From positions 558,001 to 622,000 of the forward strand of contig JAOZFT010000004.1 of assembly GCA_027492035.1 (NCBI GenBank): a stretch of DNA of 64,000 nucleotides, written 5' to 3'. Of the stretch, positions 1 through 8,316 are shown piece by piece; within the stretch, counting starts at the first letter, position 1, and each line of letters starts with the position of its first letter. This stretch comes from Thermoproteota archaeon. GTDB lineage: Archaea; Korarchaeota; JAOZGF01; JAOZFZ01. Under the pieces are notes generated by a model. It had not been told where the DNA came from. It ran no database searches and worked only from the letters and a program-made list of their open reading frames with translations. Both the position numbers and the translations under genes were made by a program.

Positions 1-1402
1 TTGGGCTGAACAGAAACCAGAAGATTGGTGGAAAACAATAATTGGAACCACAAGGGAACTGTTGAAGGAATCAAAAATTAACCCCTCCCAAATTAAGAGT
101 TTAAGTTTCAGTACACACATGGTTGGGGTTTTACCTGTGGATAAAAACATTAAGCCTCTTCGTCATGCTATTATTTGGCTTGATTCAAGGGCTGAAGAGG
201 AAGCTGATGAAATACTTGGCAAATTTGGTGTTGAAAACTTACTTAACTTGGTTGGAGGCTTACCTGGAGGAAAAGATGCGGTGTCAAAGATCTTGTGGCT
301 GAAGAAAAATGAACCTGAAACCTACAGGAAAACCTACAAAATTTTGGATGTTAAAGACTACCTAATTTACCTTTTAACTGGGAAGATAGTTACAGACTAC
401 TCATGCGCCTCTGTACGTGGAACTTTCAACATGGGGAAGAGAGTTTGGAGTGAAGAAATAGCTGAAGCAATAGGTGTACCTGTTTCTAAATATCCTGAAA
501 TAAAAGAGTCAACAGAGACCGTAGGGACTTTAACACGTGAAGCAGCTGAAAAACTGGGCTTGAAAGAAGGTACCGTAGTGGTTAATGGAACAGGAGATGT
601 TACAGCTGCCTGTGTAGGTTCAGGGGCTGTTGAACGAAACCGGTCGCACCTCTACCTTGGCTCATCTGGGTGGGTGGGAGTAATTTTAGGCAATAGATTA
701 ATGTATGCAGACAGAGGGATGGGAACGATTTGTTCAGCTGATCCTGAAAACTGGTTACTGGTTGCTGAAACAGAAAGTGCAGGGGCGTGTCTAAAATGGT
801 TTATTGAACAGTTTGGGTTAGAGGAAAGAGTTGAGGCTGAGAAAAGGGGCGTAAGTGTTTACAAAGTTTTTGATGAAAAGGCAGCTAAAACAATGCCAGG
901 TTCAGGGAAAGTAATTTTTCTACCTTGGCTTTACGGTGAAAGGTCCCCTATCCCTGACATTTATGCAAGAGGGGGGTTTTTGAACATAAGTTTAAGCAAT
1001 AGAAAAGAGGAGTTGATGCGTTCCATACTTGAAGGGGTTGCTTTCAACTTTAAATGGATAATTGAAGGGTTAAGTGAAGTAAACATTGAACCTAAGGAAT
1101 TAAACGCGGTAGGTGGGGGGGCGTTAAGTGACTTATGGCTTCAAATAATTGCAGATGTTACAGGTAAGGAAATAAAGAAAATGGTTGACCCGCAGCAAGC
1201 AAGTTCAAGAGGGGCGGCTTTAATAGCAGCTATGGGTATAAATGCCATTAAGGGATTCAATGAAGTTGCGAAAATAGTGAAAACAGAAAAGATTTTCAAA
1301 CCAAGGGAGGAGTACATAGAAACTTATGAAAACCTTTATGAAAACTTTAAAGAATCTTATGAAGGATTAAGTGAAATATTTACGGCATTGAATTCTGAAT
1401 AA
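1..1402 (+). CDS. FGGY-family carbohydrate kinase, 5' end cut by the window
   Basis: ATP-dependent sugar or polyol kinase of the FGGY family, probably xylulokinase-like; the exact substrate cannot be read. The frame is open from base 2 (WAEQKPEDWW, a typical N-terminal FGGY stretch), so the real start lies left of the window and the TTG at 62 is internal. Visible are NGTGDVTAACVGSG (start of the second actin-like ATPase domain), PWLYGERSPIPDIYARG (family signature near the sugar site) and AVGGGALSDLWLQIIADVTG (C-terminal signature). About 466 codons remain of the usual ~500. The adjacent sugar genes would be outside the window. Confidence 0.88.
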   Translation, partial: WAEQKPEDWWKTIIGTTRELLKESKINPSQIKSLSFSTHMVGVLPVDKNIKPLRHAIIWLDSRAEEEADEILGKFGVENLLNLVGGLPGGKDAVSKILWLKKNEPETYRKTYKILDVKDYLIYLLTGKIVTDYSCASVRGTFNMGKRVWSEEIAEAIGVPVSKYPEIKESTETVGTLTREAAEKLGLKEGTVVVNGTGDVTAACVGSGAVERNRSHLYLGSSGWVGVILGNRLMYADRGMGTICSADPENWLLVAETESAGACLKWFIEQFGLEERVEAEKRGVSVYKVFDEKAAKTMPGSGKVIFLPWLYGERSPIPDIYARGGFLNISLSNRKEELMRSILEGVAFNFKWIIEGLSEVNIEPKELNAVGGGALSDLWLQIIADVTGKEIKKMVDPQQASSRGAALIAAMGINAIKGFNEVAKIVKTEKIFKPREEYIETYENLYENFKESYEGLSEIFTALNSE

Positions 1403-1665
1403 TTAGCTTCCTCCTTCCCTTTTTATCTTGGGCAGCAAGAGTGAAAAACATGTTTTGATAAATGGATCTTGGGAAATGTGGGGGCATTTACTTTTGGAAG
1501 TTCAGAAAAACGATAAATCAGTTTTTAACAAAGAAGGAAGAATATGTTAGCTTTGTCAAGGTTAAAATTTTTAACAGTTTTCTCATTCCTTCAACAACAA
1601 GCTCTTCCCTAAAGAAGGAAAGTGAAGATTTTAAATTAATTGTTTAGTGGGAAGAAGAATCCTTC

Positions 1666-4326
1666 CTATGTTTGCTGTAGTTCTCCATATTTATATTTCA
1701 TTTCAGCATGGGCAGCTGCTAACCTAGCTACAGGTATCCGGTAAGGGGATGCACTAACATAATTTAACCCTAGCCTGTGGCAGAACTCTATAGATTTAGG
1801 GTCTCCTCCATGTTCTCCACAAATCCCTATTTCCAGTTTCTTGTTTGCTTTCCTCCCTTTCGTTACAGCTATTCTCATTACTTCACCGACCCCTTTCTCG
1901 TCAAGGGTTTGAAACGGGTTATGTGGCAGAATTCCCTTCTCTAAATAAATGTTCAGGAATCTCCTTTCAGCGTCATCCCTGCTCATGCCCATCACTGTTT
2001 GTGTTAAATCGTTTGTTCCAAAAGAAAAGAAATCTGTTACTTTAGCTATTTCATCAGCCGTTATTGCTGCTCTAGGCATCTCAATCATTGTTCCGTAGGT
2101 GTAATCAACCTCTACCCCCTCTCTCTTAAAAGTTTCCTCAGCTACTCTCTCAACCAGTTTCTTTAGTTCAACTAATTCGTTCTTGTGGATTGTTCCAGGA
2201 ATCATTATGGCAGGTCTAGGGTCTAAACCTTCTTTTTTAAGTTCAGTAGCTGCTTCAAGTATAGCTCTTACTTGTGTCTCATAAATTTCAGGATAAACAA
2301 TTCCCAACCTGCAAACTCTGAAACCCAACATTGGATTAAACTCATACAGGTCCTGAACTTTCTGTAAAAGTTTTCTTTTCTCTTCGAACTTTTTTCCCTT
2401 CCTTCCTTCAGCTTCCATTTTTGTTATTTCAACTAGAAGCTCAGTTAATTCCGGGAGAAATTCATGTAAAGGAGGGTCTAGGAGCCTAATTATTGTCTTC
2501 TTTCCATTAGTTATTCTGAGTATTTCTTTGAAATCTTCCTTCTGTCTAGGTAAAAGCTCGTTCATTAAAACTTTTCTTCTTTTGCTTTCGTTATCTGCAA
2601 GGATTGTTCTTTGGAATATGGGAAGTCTGTCAGCCAAAAACATATGTTCAGTTCTAGCTAAGCCTATTCCTTCAGCTCCTAACTCAACAGCTTTAGCTAT
2701 GTCTTTTGGTAAATCAGCATTAGCATACACTCCTAAAACCCTGATTTCGTCGGCCCATTTAAGGATAATGCCAAGTTCACCTGTTGTTTTAGGTTCAACT
2801 AAAGGAAGCCTACCCAGCATAACTTCCCCTGTTGAACCGTCTAGTGTTAACCAGTCCCCCTTTTTCACAATTAAGCCTCCTACTTGGAAAAGGTTTTGCT
2901 CCGTGTCTATTTTTATTTCTCCGCAACCTACTATACAGGGTTTACCCATTCCTCTAGCTACGACTGCAGCATGACTTGTCATTCCTCCTCTGGCTGTAAG
3001 AACTCCTTGAGCAGCAGCCATACCTCCAACATCTTCAGGAGCTGTTTCAGGTCTTACAAGTATCACAGGCATTTCCTTTCCAAGTTCTTCTGCTTCATCG
3101 GAATCAAAAATCACCTTGCCCACAGCTGCACCTGGAGAAGCGGCTAACCCTTTAGCTATAACTTTTCTTTCAGCTTTTGGGTCTATTTGTTTATGTAAAA
3201 GTTTTTCTATGTCTTCAGGCTTAATTCTAGCTACTGCCTCCTCTTTAGTTATTAGTCCCTCATTAACCATATCTACAGCTATTTTAACAGCTGCCTGGGC
3301 TGTTCTTTTACCTGTCCTGGTCTGCAAAACCCATAATTTCCCGTTTTCAACTGTGAACTCAATATCCTGCATGTCTCTGAAGTGGTTCTCCAATTTTTTA
3401 CATGTTTCAATTACTTCTCTGTACAGTTTAGGCTGTTCCTTTTTCAAGTCCTCTAACTGCAAAGGTGTTCTGATGCCTGCTACCACATCTTCACCTTGAG
3501 CATTAGGCAAGTATTCCCCATAAACTCTGTTTTCTCCTGTTGCAGGATTCCTTGTAAAGGCGACTCCTGTGCCTGAATTCCAACCAATATTCCCAAAAAC
3601 CATTGTAACTATGTTGACAGCTGTACCTAAGTCGTCAGGTATGCCATGTATCCTCCTATACTTTATAGCTCTTTTCCCATTCCAAGACTTGAAAACTGCT
3701 TCAACAGACATCCTTATTTGCTTATAAGGGTTTTGAGGAAATTCAGCACCTGCCTTCTCCTTGATAAGCTGCTTATATTCTTTAATTAATTCTTTTAATG
3801 CTTCAACAGGAAGCTCTGCATCCGTCTTCACTTTGTACTTTTCCTTCTTTTCCTCCAGCAACTTTTCAAATTCCCCTCTCGGCACACCCATTACTATACT
3901 TCCGAACATGGAGAGGAGTCTTCTGTAACTGTCCAAGGCGAATCTTTCATTGGAAAGCTGAGCTAGCCCCTTAACGGTTTCATCATTTAAACCAACATTT
4001 AAGACAGTATCCATCATTCCCGGCATGGAAATTTTAGCTCCCGACCTTACTGAAACCAGCAAAGGGTTGTTTTTGTCCCCAAACCTTTTTCCTGTCTTCT
4101 TTTCCAATTTCCTTATGTGTTCAATTATTACCTGCCAGATTTTGTCAATGAAAGCAGGCCCCTCCCTCATATATCTTACACAAGCTTTAGTAGTTATTGT
4201 GAAGCCTGGAGGAATGGGTAACCCTATCCTCGTCATTTCAGCTAACCCTGCCCCCTTTCCTCCCAATAAATCCTTTAATTTAATGTTTCCCTCTTCAAAA
4301 TCGTAAATGTACTTTCCATCAGTCAT
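1666..4326 (-). CDS. ppdK: Pyruvate, phosphate dikinase
   Basis: Interconverts pyruvate + ATP + Pi and PEP + AMP + PPi in the cytoplasm. At 886 residues it has the full family length: an N-terminal ATP-grasp region, a swivelling phosphohistidine domain with GGMTSHAAVVARGMGKPC (catalytic His452), and a C-terminal PEP/pyruvate TIM barrel with SFGTNDLTQ and ICGEHGG (catalytic Cys836). The ATG start has a purine-rich GGGG element just upstream. It is monocistronic, convergent with the sugar kinase and divergent from the V4R gene. In anaerobic archaea PPDK often replaces pyruvate kinase in glycolysis or acts in gluconeogenesis; the malic enzyme at 39397 could feed the same node (inference). Confidence 0.97.
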   Translation of the reverse strand: MTDGKYIYDFEEGNIKLKDLLGGKGAGLAEMTRIGLPIPPGFTITTKACVRYMREGPAFIDKIWQVIIEHIRKLEKKTGKRFGDKNNPLLVSVRSGAKISMPGMMDTVLNVGLNDETVKGLAQLSNERFALDSYRRLLSMFGSIVMGVPRGEFEKLLEEKKEKYKVKTDAELPVEALKELIKEYKQLIKEKAGAEFPQNPYKQIRMSVEAVFKSWNGKRAIKYRRIHGIPDDLGTAVNIVTMVFGNIGWNSGTGVAFTRNPATGENRVYGEYLPNAQGEDVVAGIRTPLQLEDLKKEQPKLYREVIETCKKLENHFRDMQDIEFTVENGKLWVLQTRTGKRTAQAAVKIAVDMVNEGLITKEEAVARIKPEDIEKLLHKQIDPKAERKVIAKGLAASPGAAVGKVIFDSDEAEELGKEMPVILVRPETAPEDVGGMAAAQGVLTARGGMTSHAAVVARGMGKPCIVGCGEIKIDTEQNLFQVGGLIVKKGDWLTLDGSTGEVMLGRLPLVEPKTTGELGIILKWADEIRVLGVYANADLPKDIAKAVELGAEGIGLARTEHMFLADRLPIFQRTILADNESKRRKVLMNELLPRQKEDFKEILRITNGKKTIIRLLDPPLHEFLPELTELLVEITKMEAEGRKGKKFEEKRKLLQKVQDLYEFNPMLGFRVCRLGIVYPEIYETQVRAILEAATELKKEGLDPRPAIMIPGTIHKNELVELKKLVERVAEETFKREGVEVDYTYGTMIEMPRAAITADEIAKVTDFFSFGTNDLTQTVMGMSRDDAERRFLNIYLEKGILPHNPFQTLDEKGVGEVMRIAVTKGRKANKKLEIGICGEHGGDPKSIEFCHRLGLNYVSASPYRIPVARLAAAHAEMKYKYGELQQT

Positions 4327-4754
4327 AGAAACCCCTTTACCCTTTTTCTAAAAAACTTTTCTTTAAATTTTTAAGTGAGATATGGATTCTCCATATAGAG
4401 TTAATCTCTTTTTAAACAATTCCCTACACTTTTCTGAAAAACAATTTCTTCCCTAATCCCCCACCAGTTAAAACTTCTAATCTAAAGGATTTTAAACTAA
4501 ACCCCTTTCATTTCTAAATTTAATAAATCCATTCTAGCCCCATCCTAAAGCCTTTTTTAAACCTGCACAGTTTCCCCTGTAACCCTTTGTTTTTCTAGGA
4601 ATCTTTGATTTTTAATGAAAGATTTTTAATAAAAATATTAAAAAATAATTTTTTTTAAAAAAGGAACAGGAGTAAATTTATATTTTCATTTCCCTAAATA
4701 AATTAAATAAGTAAAATTCTTTTGAAGAATTCCTCAAGTTTTGTAACTTAATTT
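4327..4754. other. Intergenic region between divergent genes
   Basis: 428 bp of very A+T-rich sequence separating ppdK (leftward) from the V4R gene (rightward). It should hold both promoters. The only convincing element is the TATA-like box at 4677-4686. No ORF with protein-like composition and no RNA gene was seen. Confidence 0.6.
4677..4686 (+). promoter_or_regulatory. Putative archaeal TATA box of the V4R gene
   Basis: TTTATATTTT lies about 75 bp before the V4R start, preceded by a purine-rich stretch (GGAACAGGAGTAAA) that could act as BRE. Transcription would begin near 4708-4712. Because the region is strongly A+T rich, the match is only suggestive. Confidence 0.4.
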
Positions 4755-5840
4755 TTGTTGGTGAGAAATGAGGTGTGGATTCCTCGAGAAATTATTGAGC
4801 GAACATGGATACAGAAAATAGCTGCATCAGCTGTACTCTCCAAATTTTACAATGTCCTAGGTGAAGAAAAGTTTTCAGCTGTCCTTTATGTTACAGGCAG
4901 AGACTGGGGACTTAAACTTTTTAAAGAAAACTTTTTGTCCCCAAACAATTTATCTGAATGGAAAATCCCAATCCCCACCAACGGTTACGAAATAATGAAT
5001 CTCGTCGCTGCCTTTTTACGTAGTACATTCCCAAAGGCTGAAATCTCAATTGAAACAATTGACACACGGAAAATATCTATAATTATTGGAAAAAGTCCTC
5101 TAAGACCCCTTTTAAGAACCCCCCATGCAATCTGTTACCACGTCGCAGGCTTACTTGAATTTATCTTCTCCCAAATACTGGCGAAAACCGGTGTGAAGGC
5201 AAATGTTAAGGTAGATCTAGAATACGTAGCCGCGGAAGGTGGAGAGCCTAAAGCTACCAAATTTATAGTGGAGATTGAAAACCCCTCTAAAGAAATATCT
5301 CTTGAAACTAAGCCTCCTCATGCTGCACGTTCCCCTTTCGCTACTTCTTACAAATTAAAAAAAATTATGTTGTTCGATGAAGCAGTTTTTCTCCTTAATT
5401 CCTTCCTTGAGAAAACAAAAAACATATTGGGTGAAGAGAAATCTTATGAACTCCTTTACTTAGCAGGCCGTTCAGAAGGTAAAAGAACCTTTAAAATTTT
5501 CAGTGAAAAATATGACAGGGAAAAAATTAAACCTTTTGATAACTGGAGGAACGCAGATGAGTTTTTAGAGTCTTTGCTAAGGTACAGATTCGCACCTAAC
5601 TCAATTCCTGCCTCTTACAGAGTTAATGATAAAACTTTTGTTTTAAAACTTCTTATGAACCCCTTCACTCAAGGTGTTAAAACGAAGAAACCTTTTTGCG
5701 GCTTCTTGAAGGGAGCTTTAGAGTCGATGGTTAGCTTAACAGTTGCAAAATATGGCATAGGTAAAGGGGTGTCAGTAGAAGAGATAAAATGTAAAGCCTC
5801 CGGAGACGACCATTGTGAGTTTCAAGTTACGCTTTTGTAA
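4755..5840 (+). CDS. Tandem V4R (4-vinyl reductase-like) domain protein
   Basis: Predicted soluble ligand-binding protein, 361 aa, built from two similar halves (about residues 20-195 and 205-361). The second ends with the V4R hallmark CKASGDDHCEF (Cys346, Cys354); the first has the equivalent helix and strand but lacks the Cys pair. V4R domains bind small hydrophobic or heme-like ligands and serve as sensors or assembly factors. There is no HTH or transmembrane segment. Adjacent in-frame starts exist (TTG 4755, TTG 4758, GTG 4761); the GTG is equally plausible. It sits directly upstream of the pilus operon on the same strand, but a promoter separates them. Ligand and role are unknown. Confidence 0.75.
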   Translation: MLVRNEVWIPREIIERTWIQKIAASAVLSKFYNVLGEEKFSAVLYVTGRDWGLKLFKENFLSPNNLSEWKIPIPTNGYEIMNLVAAFLRSTFPKAEISIETIDTRKISIIIGKSPLRPLLRTPHAICYHVAGLLEFIFSQILAKTGVKANVKVDLEYVAAEGGEPKATKFIVEIENPSKEISLETKPPHAARSPFATSYKLKKIMLFDEAVFLLNSFLEKTKNILGEEKSYELLYLAGRSEGKRTFKIFSEKYDREKIKPFDNWRNADEFLESLLRYRFAPNSIPASYRVNDKTFVLKLLMNPFTQGVKTKKPFCGFLKGALESMVSLTVAKYGIGKGVSVEEIKCKASGDDHCEFQVTLL

Positions 5841-5926
5841 ATTTTGTAAATTGTGTCTTGTAGTGTTAGGAAAACACTTAAAGGAAACCTCCTAGAAAAC
5901 TTTTTATGTAAGGAAAAAAATGGAAC

Positions 5927-5935
5927 TTTTAAATA
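5927..5935 (+). promoter_or_regulatory. Putative TATA box of the pilus operon
   Basis: TTTTAAATA, preceded by TGGAAC as a possible BRE, about 110 bp upstream of the ATPase ATG. The predicted transcription start near 5960 falls on the AAAAGTAAGTAC word at 5955-5966, leaving a leader of about 85 nt. Confidence 0.45.
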
Positions 5936-5954
5936 CACTGAAATCAAATATAAC

Positions 5955-5966
5955 AAAAGTAAGTAC
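5955..5966 (+). promoter_or_regulatory. AAAAGTAAGTAC word shared with a pilin promoter
   Basis: This exact 12-mer also occurs upstream of the pilin gene at 28139 (28081-28092). In both places it lies just downstream of a TATA-like box and is followed closely by ATAG. Here it runs into the 8-bp palindrome AAGTACTT. It could be an operator for a regulator of surface-filament genes; this is inference from two sites in A+T-rich DNA. Confidence 0.35.
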
Positions 5967-6045
5967 TTATAGTAATTAATTACTTCTCGGAGAGAAATCT
6001 TTTTTAAAAGAAAAACCCTTTTTTATAAGTTTTAAAGGGGTAAGA

Positions 6046-8298
6046 ATGAAACTTTTAATCGGTAAAAAGAAAGATAAAAAGGAAGATAAGGGTATCACTA
6101 AAAAAGCAAAAGAAAGAAAGGAAGGCCTTTCATTAAAGAAACCAGAAAAAACAATCAAAAAGAGAAAACAAATAAAGAAAGGAAGGGAAGAAGGAAAGGA
6201 GAAGAAAAAAGGGTTTCTTAACATTTTTAAAAAGAAGGAAAAAAGGGAGAAACCTAAACCATTGACAGTAAGTTACCCTCCGTCAAATTGGGTAGAAATT
6301 GAAAGACACGTAGTTGACCCCCCTGCTGAAGTAGCTATTTACCTTGACCCAGAAACACAGGAAAAAAAATACTTTGTCCTAGAACCTAAAATGACTCCGC
6401 AAGAAGAAGAAGTCTGCGAATTATTGGCAGATATCTTAAAAAAAGAAATAAAACCTCCGGAGGAAGTTGAAGACAAGAAAAAATACATTTACAGTGAAAC
6501 AGAGCGTTTAATGAAGAAATATAAACTGCATAAAAGGAAAACTGTAAGGAAAGAAATTGTTCAGTACTACATTTTCAGGGACTTGGTAAGTTTCGGGCCT
6601 TTACATGCAATAATGAAAGATGACCAAATCGAGGACATAAGCTGTAACGGGGTGGGAATACCTATTTTTGTTTGGCACAGGAGGCATGAAAGCATGGAAA
6701 CTAACATCACTTTCACAGATGAAAAATACTTGGATGATTACACCATGAAACTTGTACACATGGCTGGTAAACACGTTTCTACAGCTAGACCTGTTGTAGA
6801 TGGAATGCTGGAAGGTAAACATAGAGTTGCAGTGGGTTATAAAAAGGAAGTAACAATGAAAGGGTCAGCCTTCACAATAAGAAAATTCAGGGAAGTTCCT
6901 TTCACTATAACAGACTTGCTGGAACTTGGGACTCTTGATGAATGGATAGCAGCCTATGTTTGGCTTGCATTAGATAACAGAATGCCTCTTTTCGTGGTAG
7001 GCGCCACAGCTGCAGGTAAAACAACTCTACTAAACTGTTTAGCAACCCTTATTAAGCCCTCCTTCAAAATAGTAACAGTTGAAGAAACACCTGAAATAAA
7101 CCTGTTCCATAAAAATTGGCTTCAATTCGCTGTAAGAGAAAAATATGGGGTAAGTGAAGAAAGCGTAGGCGAAGTTTCGCTTTTCGACCTTGTAAAAGCA
7201 ACCTTAAGGCATAGACCTGATTTCTTAATCGTTGGAGAAGTTAGAGGTGAAGAAGCGAGTGTAATGGTTCAAGCAATAGCTACAGGGCACTCTGGCTTAA
7301 CAACTTTCCACGCTGAAGATGTTGACAGTGCAGTTAAACGTTTAACTCAAAGACCCCTGAACATAGCTCCAGCCTACATCCCTCTACTTAAGGTTTTTCT
7401 GATGTTAAGGAGAGTTACTTTACCTGGTACGGACAAGACTGTGAGGAGAATAGTTGAAGTTCATGAGGTTTTAGGTTACGAAGGGGATAAACTTCAAACA
7501 TTCATAGTTTCTAAATGGGATCCTGTCACCGACACATTCAAGCATTCCTTTGAGAAAAGCTACAACCTAAGGAAGATCTCTGAAGAAACAGGGGTGCCTT
7601 TTGCAGCTGTCCTTAAAGAACTTGAAAATAGGGCGTCCTTCCTTCTAATGCTGAAAAAGAAGGGAGTAAAAACCTTTGCCGGTTTAGAGGAAGAGTTAAC
7701 AAAGTATTACGCCGGAAAAATCAAAATTGAAGTTGAGGAGATCAAAGGAATCGAAACAATTGAACCTCAGCCTCCAGAAACAAAGGAAAAATTAGTTAAA
7801 GATTTAGTTACTCCTATAAAGAAAGAAGTATCTAGAAAGATCCCAGAAATAGTTTTCTCGAAACCTAAAGAAACCTTTTTTGATGAAATAACTATTCCAA
7901 AAATTCAGTATCCTCTTAGGGAAGTGGAAGAAGGTACCAAAGAAAAAATCAGTGGAGGACCAGAACAAAGGGGAAGAGTTACTCCACCTTCATCAATAGA
8001 GACAGAACCTAAAGTAAAACTTGAAATGGAAACTGTCCAGAAGCCTGAAGGTAAACTAGAAATAAAAGAAAGTGAAGAACACCTAATACGTAAGAAAATA
8101 CTGGATATTTTAGTTTTAAACAGAGGAAAAGTAACAGTTGAAGAACTAGTTAAACGCTGCGGAGAAAAAAATATTTTCTACGTTCTTGACAAAATGAAGG
8201 ATGAAGGGTTAGTTTCGACTGATGTAGCTATTGTTTCAGGAACCCCTATTTTCTACTACATCCTAACCTTAAAAGGAAGAAAAGCTGCTTTCGAGTGA
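6046..8298 (+). CDS. Type IV pilus assembly ATPase (TadA/VirB11/FlaI-type)
   Basis: Cytoplasmic hexameric secretion ATPase that powers assembly of the filament encoded downstream. Its 750 residues comprise: residues 1-72, an extremely basic tail (about 40 percent Lys); an N-terminal domain to about 300; a RecA-like core with Walker A GATAAGKTT (about 319-327), a Walker B region FLIVGEVRGEE (near 395) and the His-box segment ATGHSGLTTFHAE; then a linker and a C-terminal winged-helix domain (last 70 residues). The core resembles archaeal TadA/FlaI. The Lys tail and winged helix are extensions. ATG start with AAAGGGGT in front. It is first in an operon, 18 bp before its platform partner. Confidence 0.93.
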   Translation: MKLLIGKKKDKKEDKGITKKAKERKEGLSLKKPEKTIKKRKQIKKGREEGKEKKKGFLNIFKKKEKREKPKPLTVSYPPSNWVEIERHVVDPPAEVAIYLDPETQEKKYFVLEPKMTPQEEEVCELLADILKKEIKPPEEVEDKKKYIYSETERLMKKYKLHKRKTVRKEIVQYYIFRDLVSFGPLHAIMKDDQIEDISCNGVGIPIFVWHRRHESMETNITFTDEKYLDDYTMKLVHMAGKHVSTARPVVDGMLEGKHRVAVGYKKEVTMKGSAFTIRKFREVPFTITDLLELGTLDEWIAAYVWLALDNRMPLFVVGATAAGKTTLLNCLATLIKPSFKIVTVEETPEINLFHKNWLQFAVREKYGVSEESVGEVSLFDLVKATLRHRPDFLIVGEVRGEEASVMVQAIATGHSGLTTFHAEDVDSAVKRLTQRPLNIAPAYIPLLKVFLMLRRVTLPGTDKTVRRIVEVHEVLGYEGDKLQTFIVSKWDPVTDTFKHSFEKSYNLRKISEETGVPFAAVLKELENRASFLLMLKKKGVKTFAGLEEELTKYYAGKIKIEVEEIKGIETIEPQPPETKEKLVKDLVTPIKKEVSRKIPEIVFSKPKETFFDEITIPKIQYPLREVEEGTKEKISGGPEQRGRVTPPSSIETEPKVKLEMETVQKPEGKLEIKESEEHLIRKKILDILVLNRGKVTVEELVKRCGEKNIFYVLDKMKDEGLVSTDVAIVSGTPIFYYILTLKGRKAAFE

Positions 8299-8316
8299 AG
8301 AAGGTGCGGAAAGAAG

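Noticed and set aside
1462-1647. 61-codon ORF after the sugar kinase
   Set aside because: Composition is Phe/Ser/Lys rich without a ribosome site or motif, and it is in a convergent intergenic gap; probably chance.
2528-2974. 148-codon rightward ORF inside ppdK
   Set aside because: Antisense shadow of ppdK; Ser/Pro-rich, no own signals.
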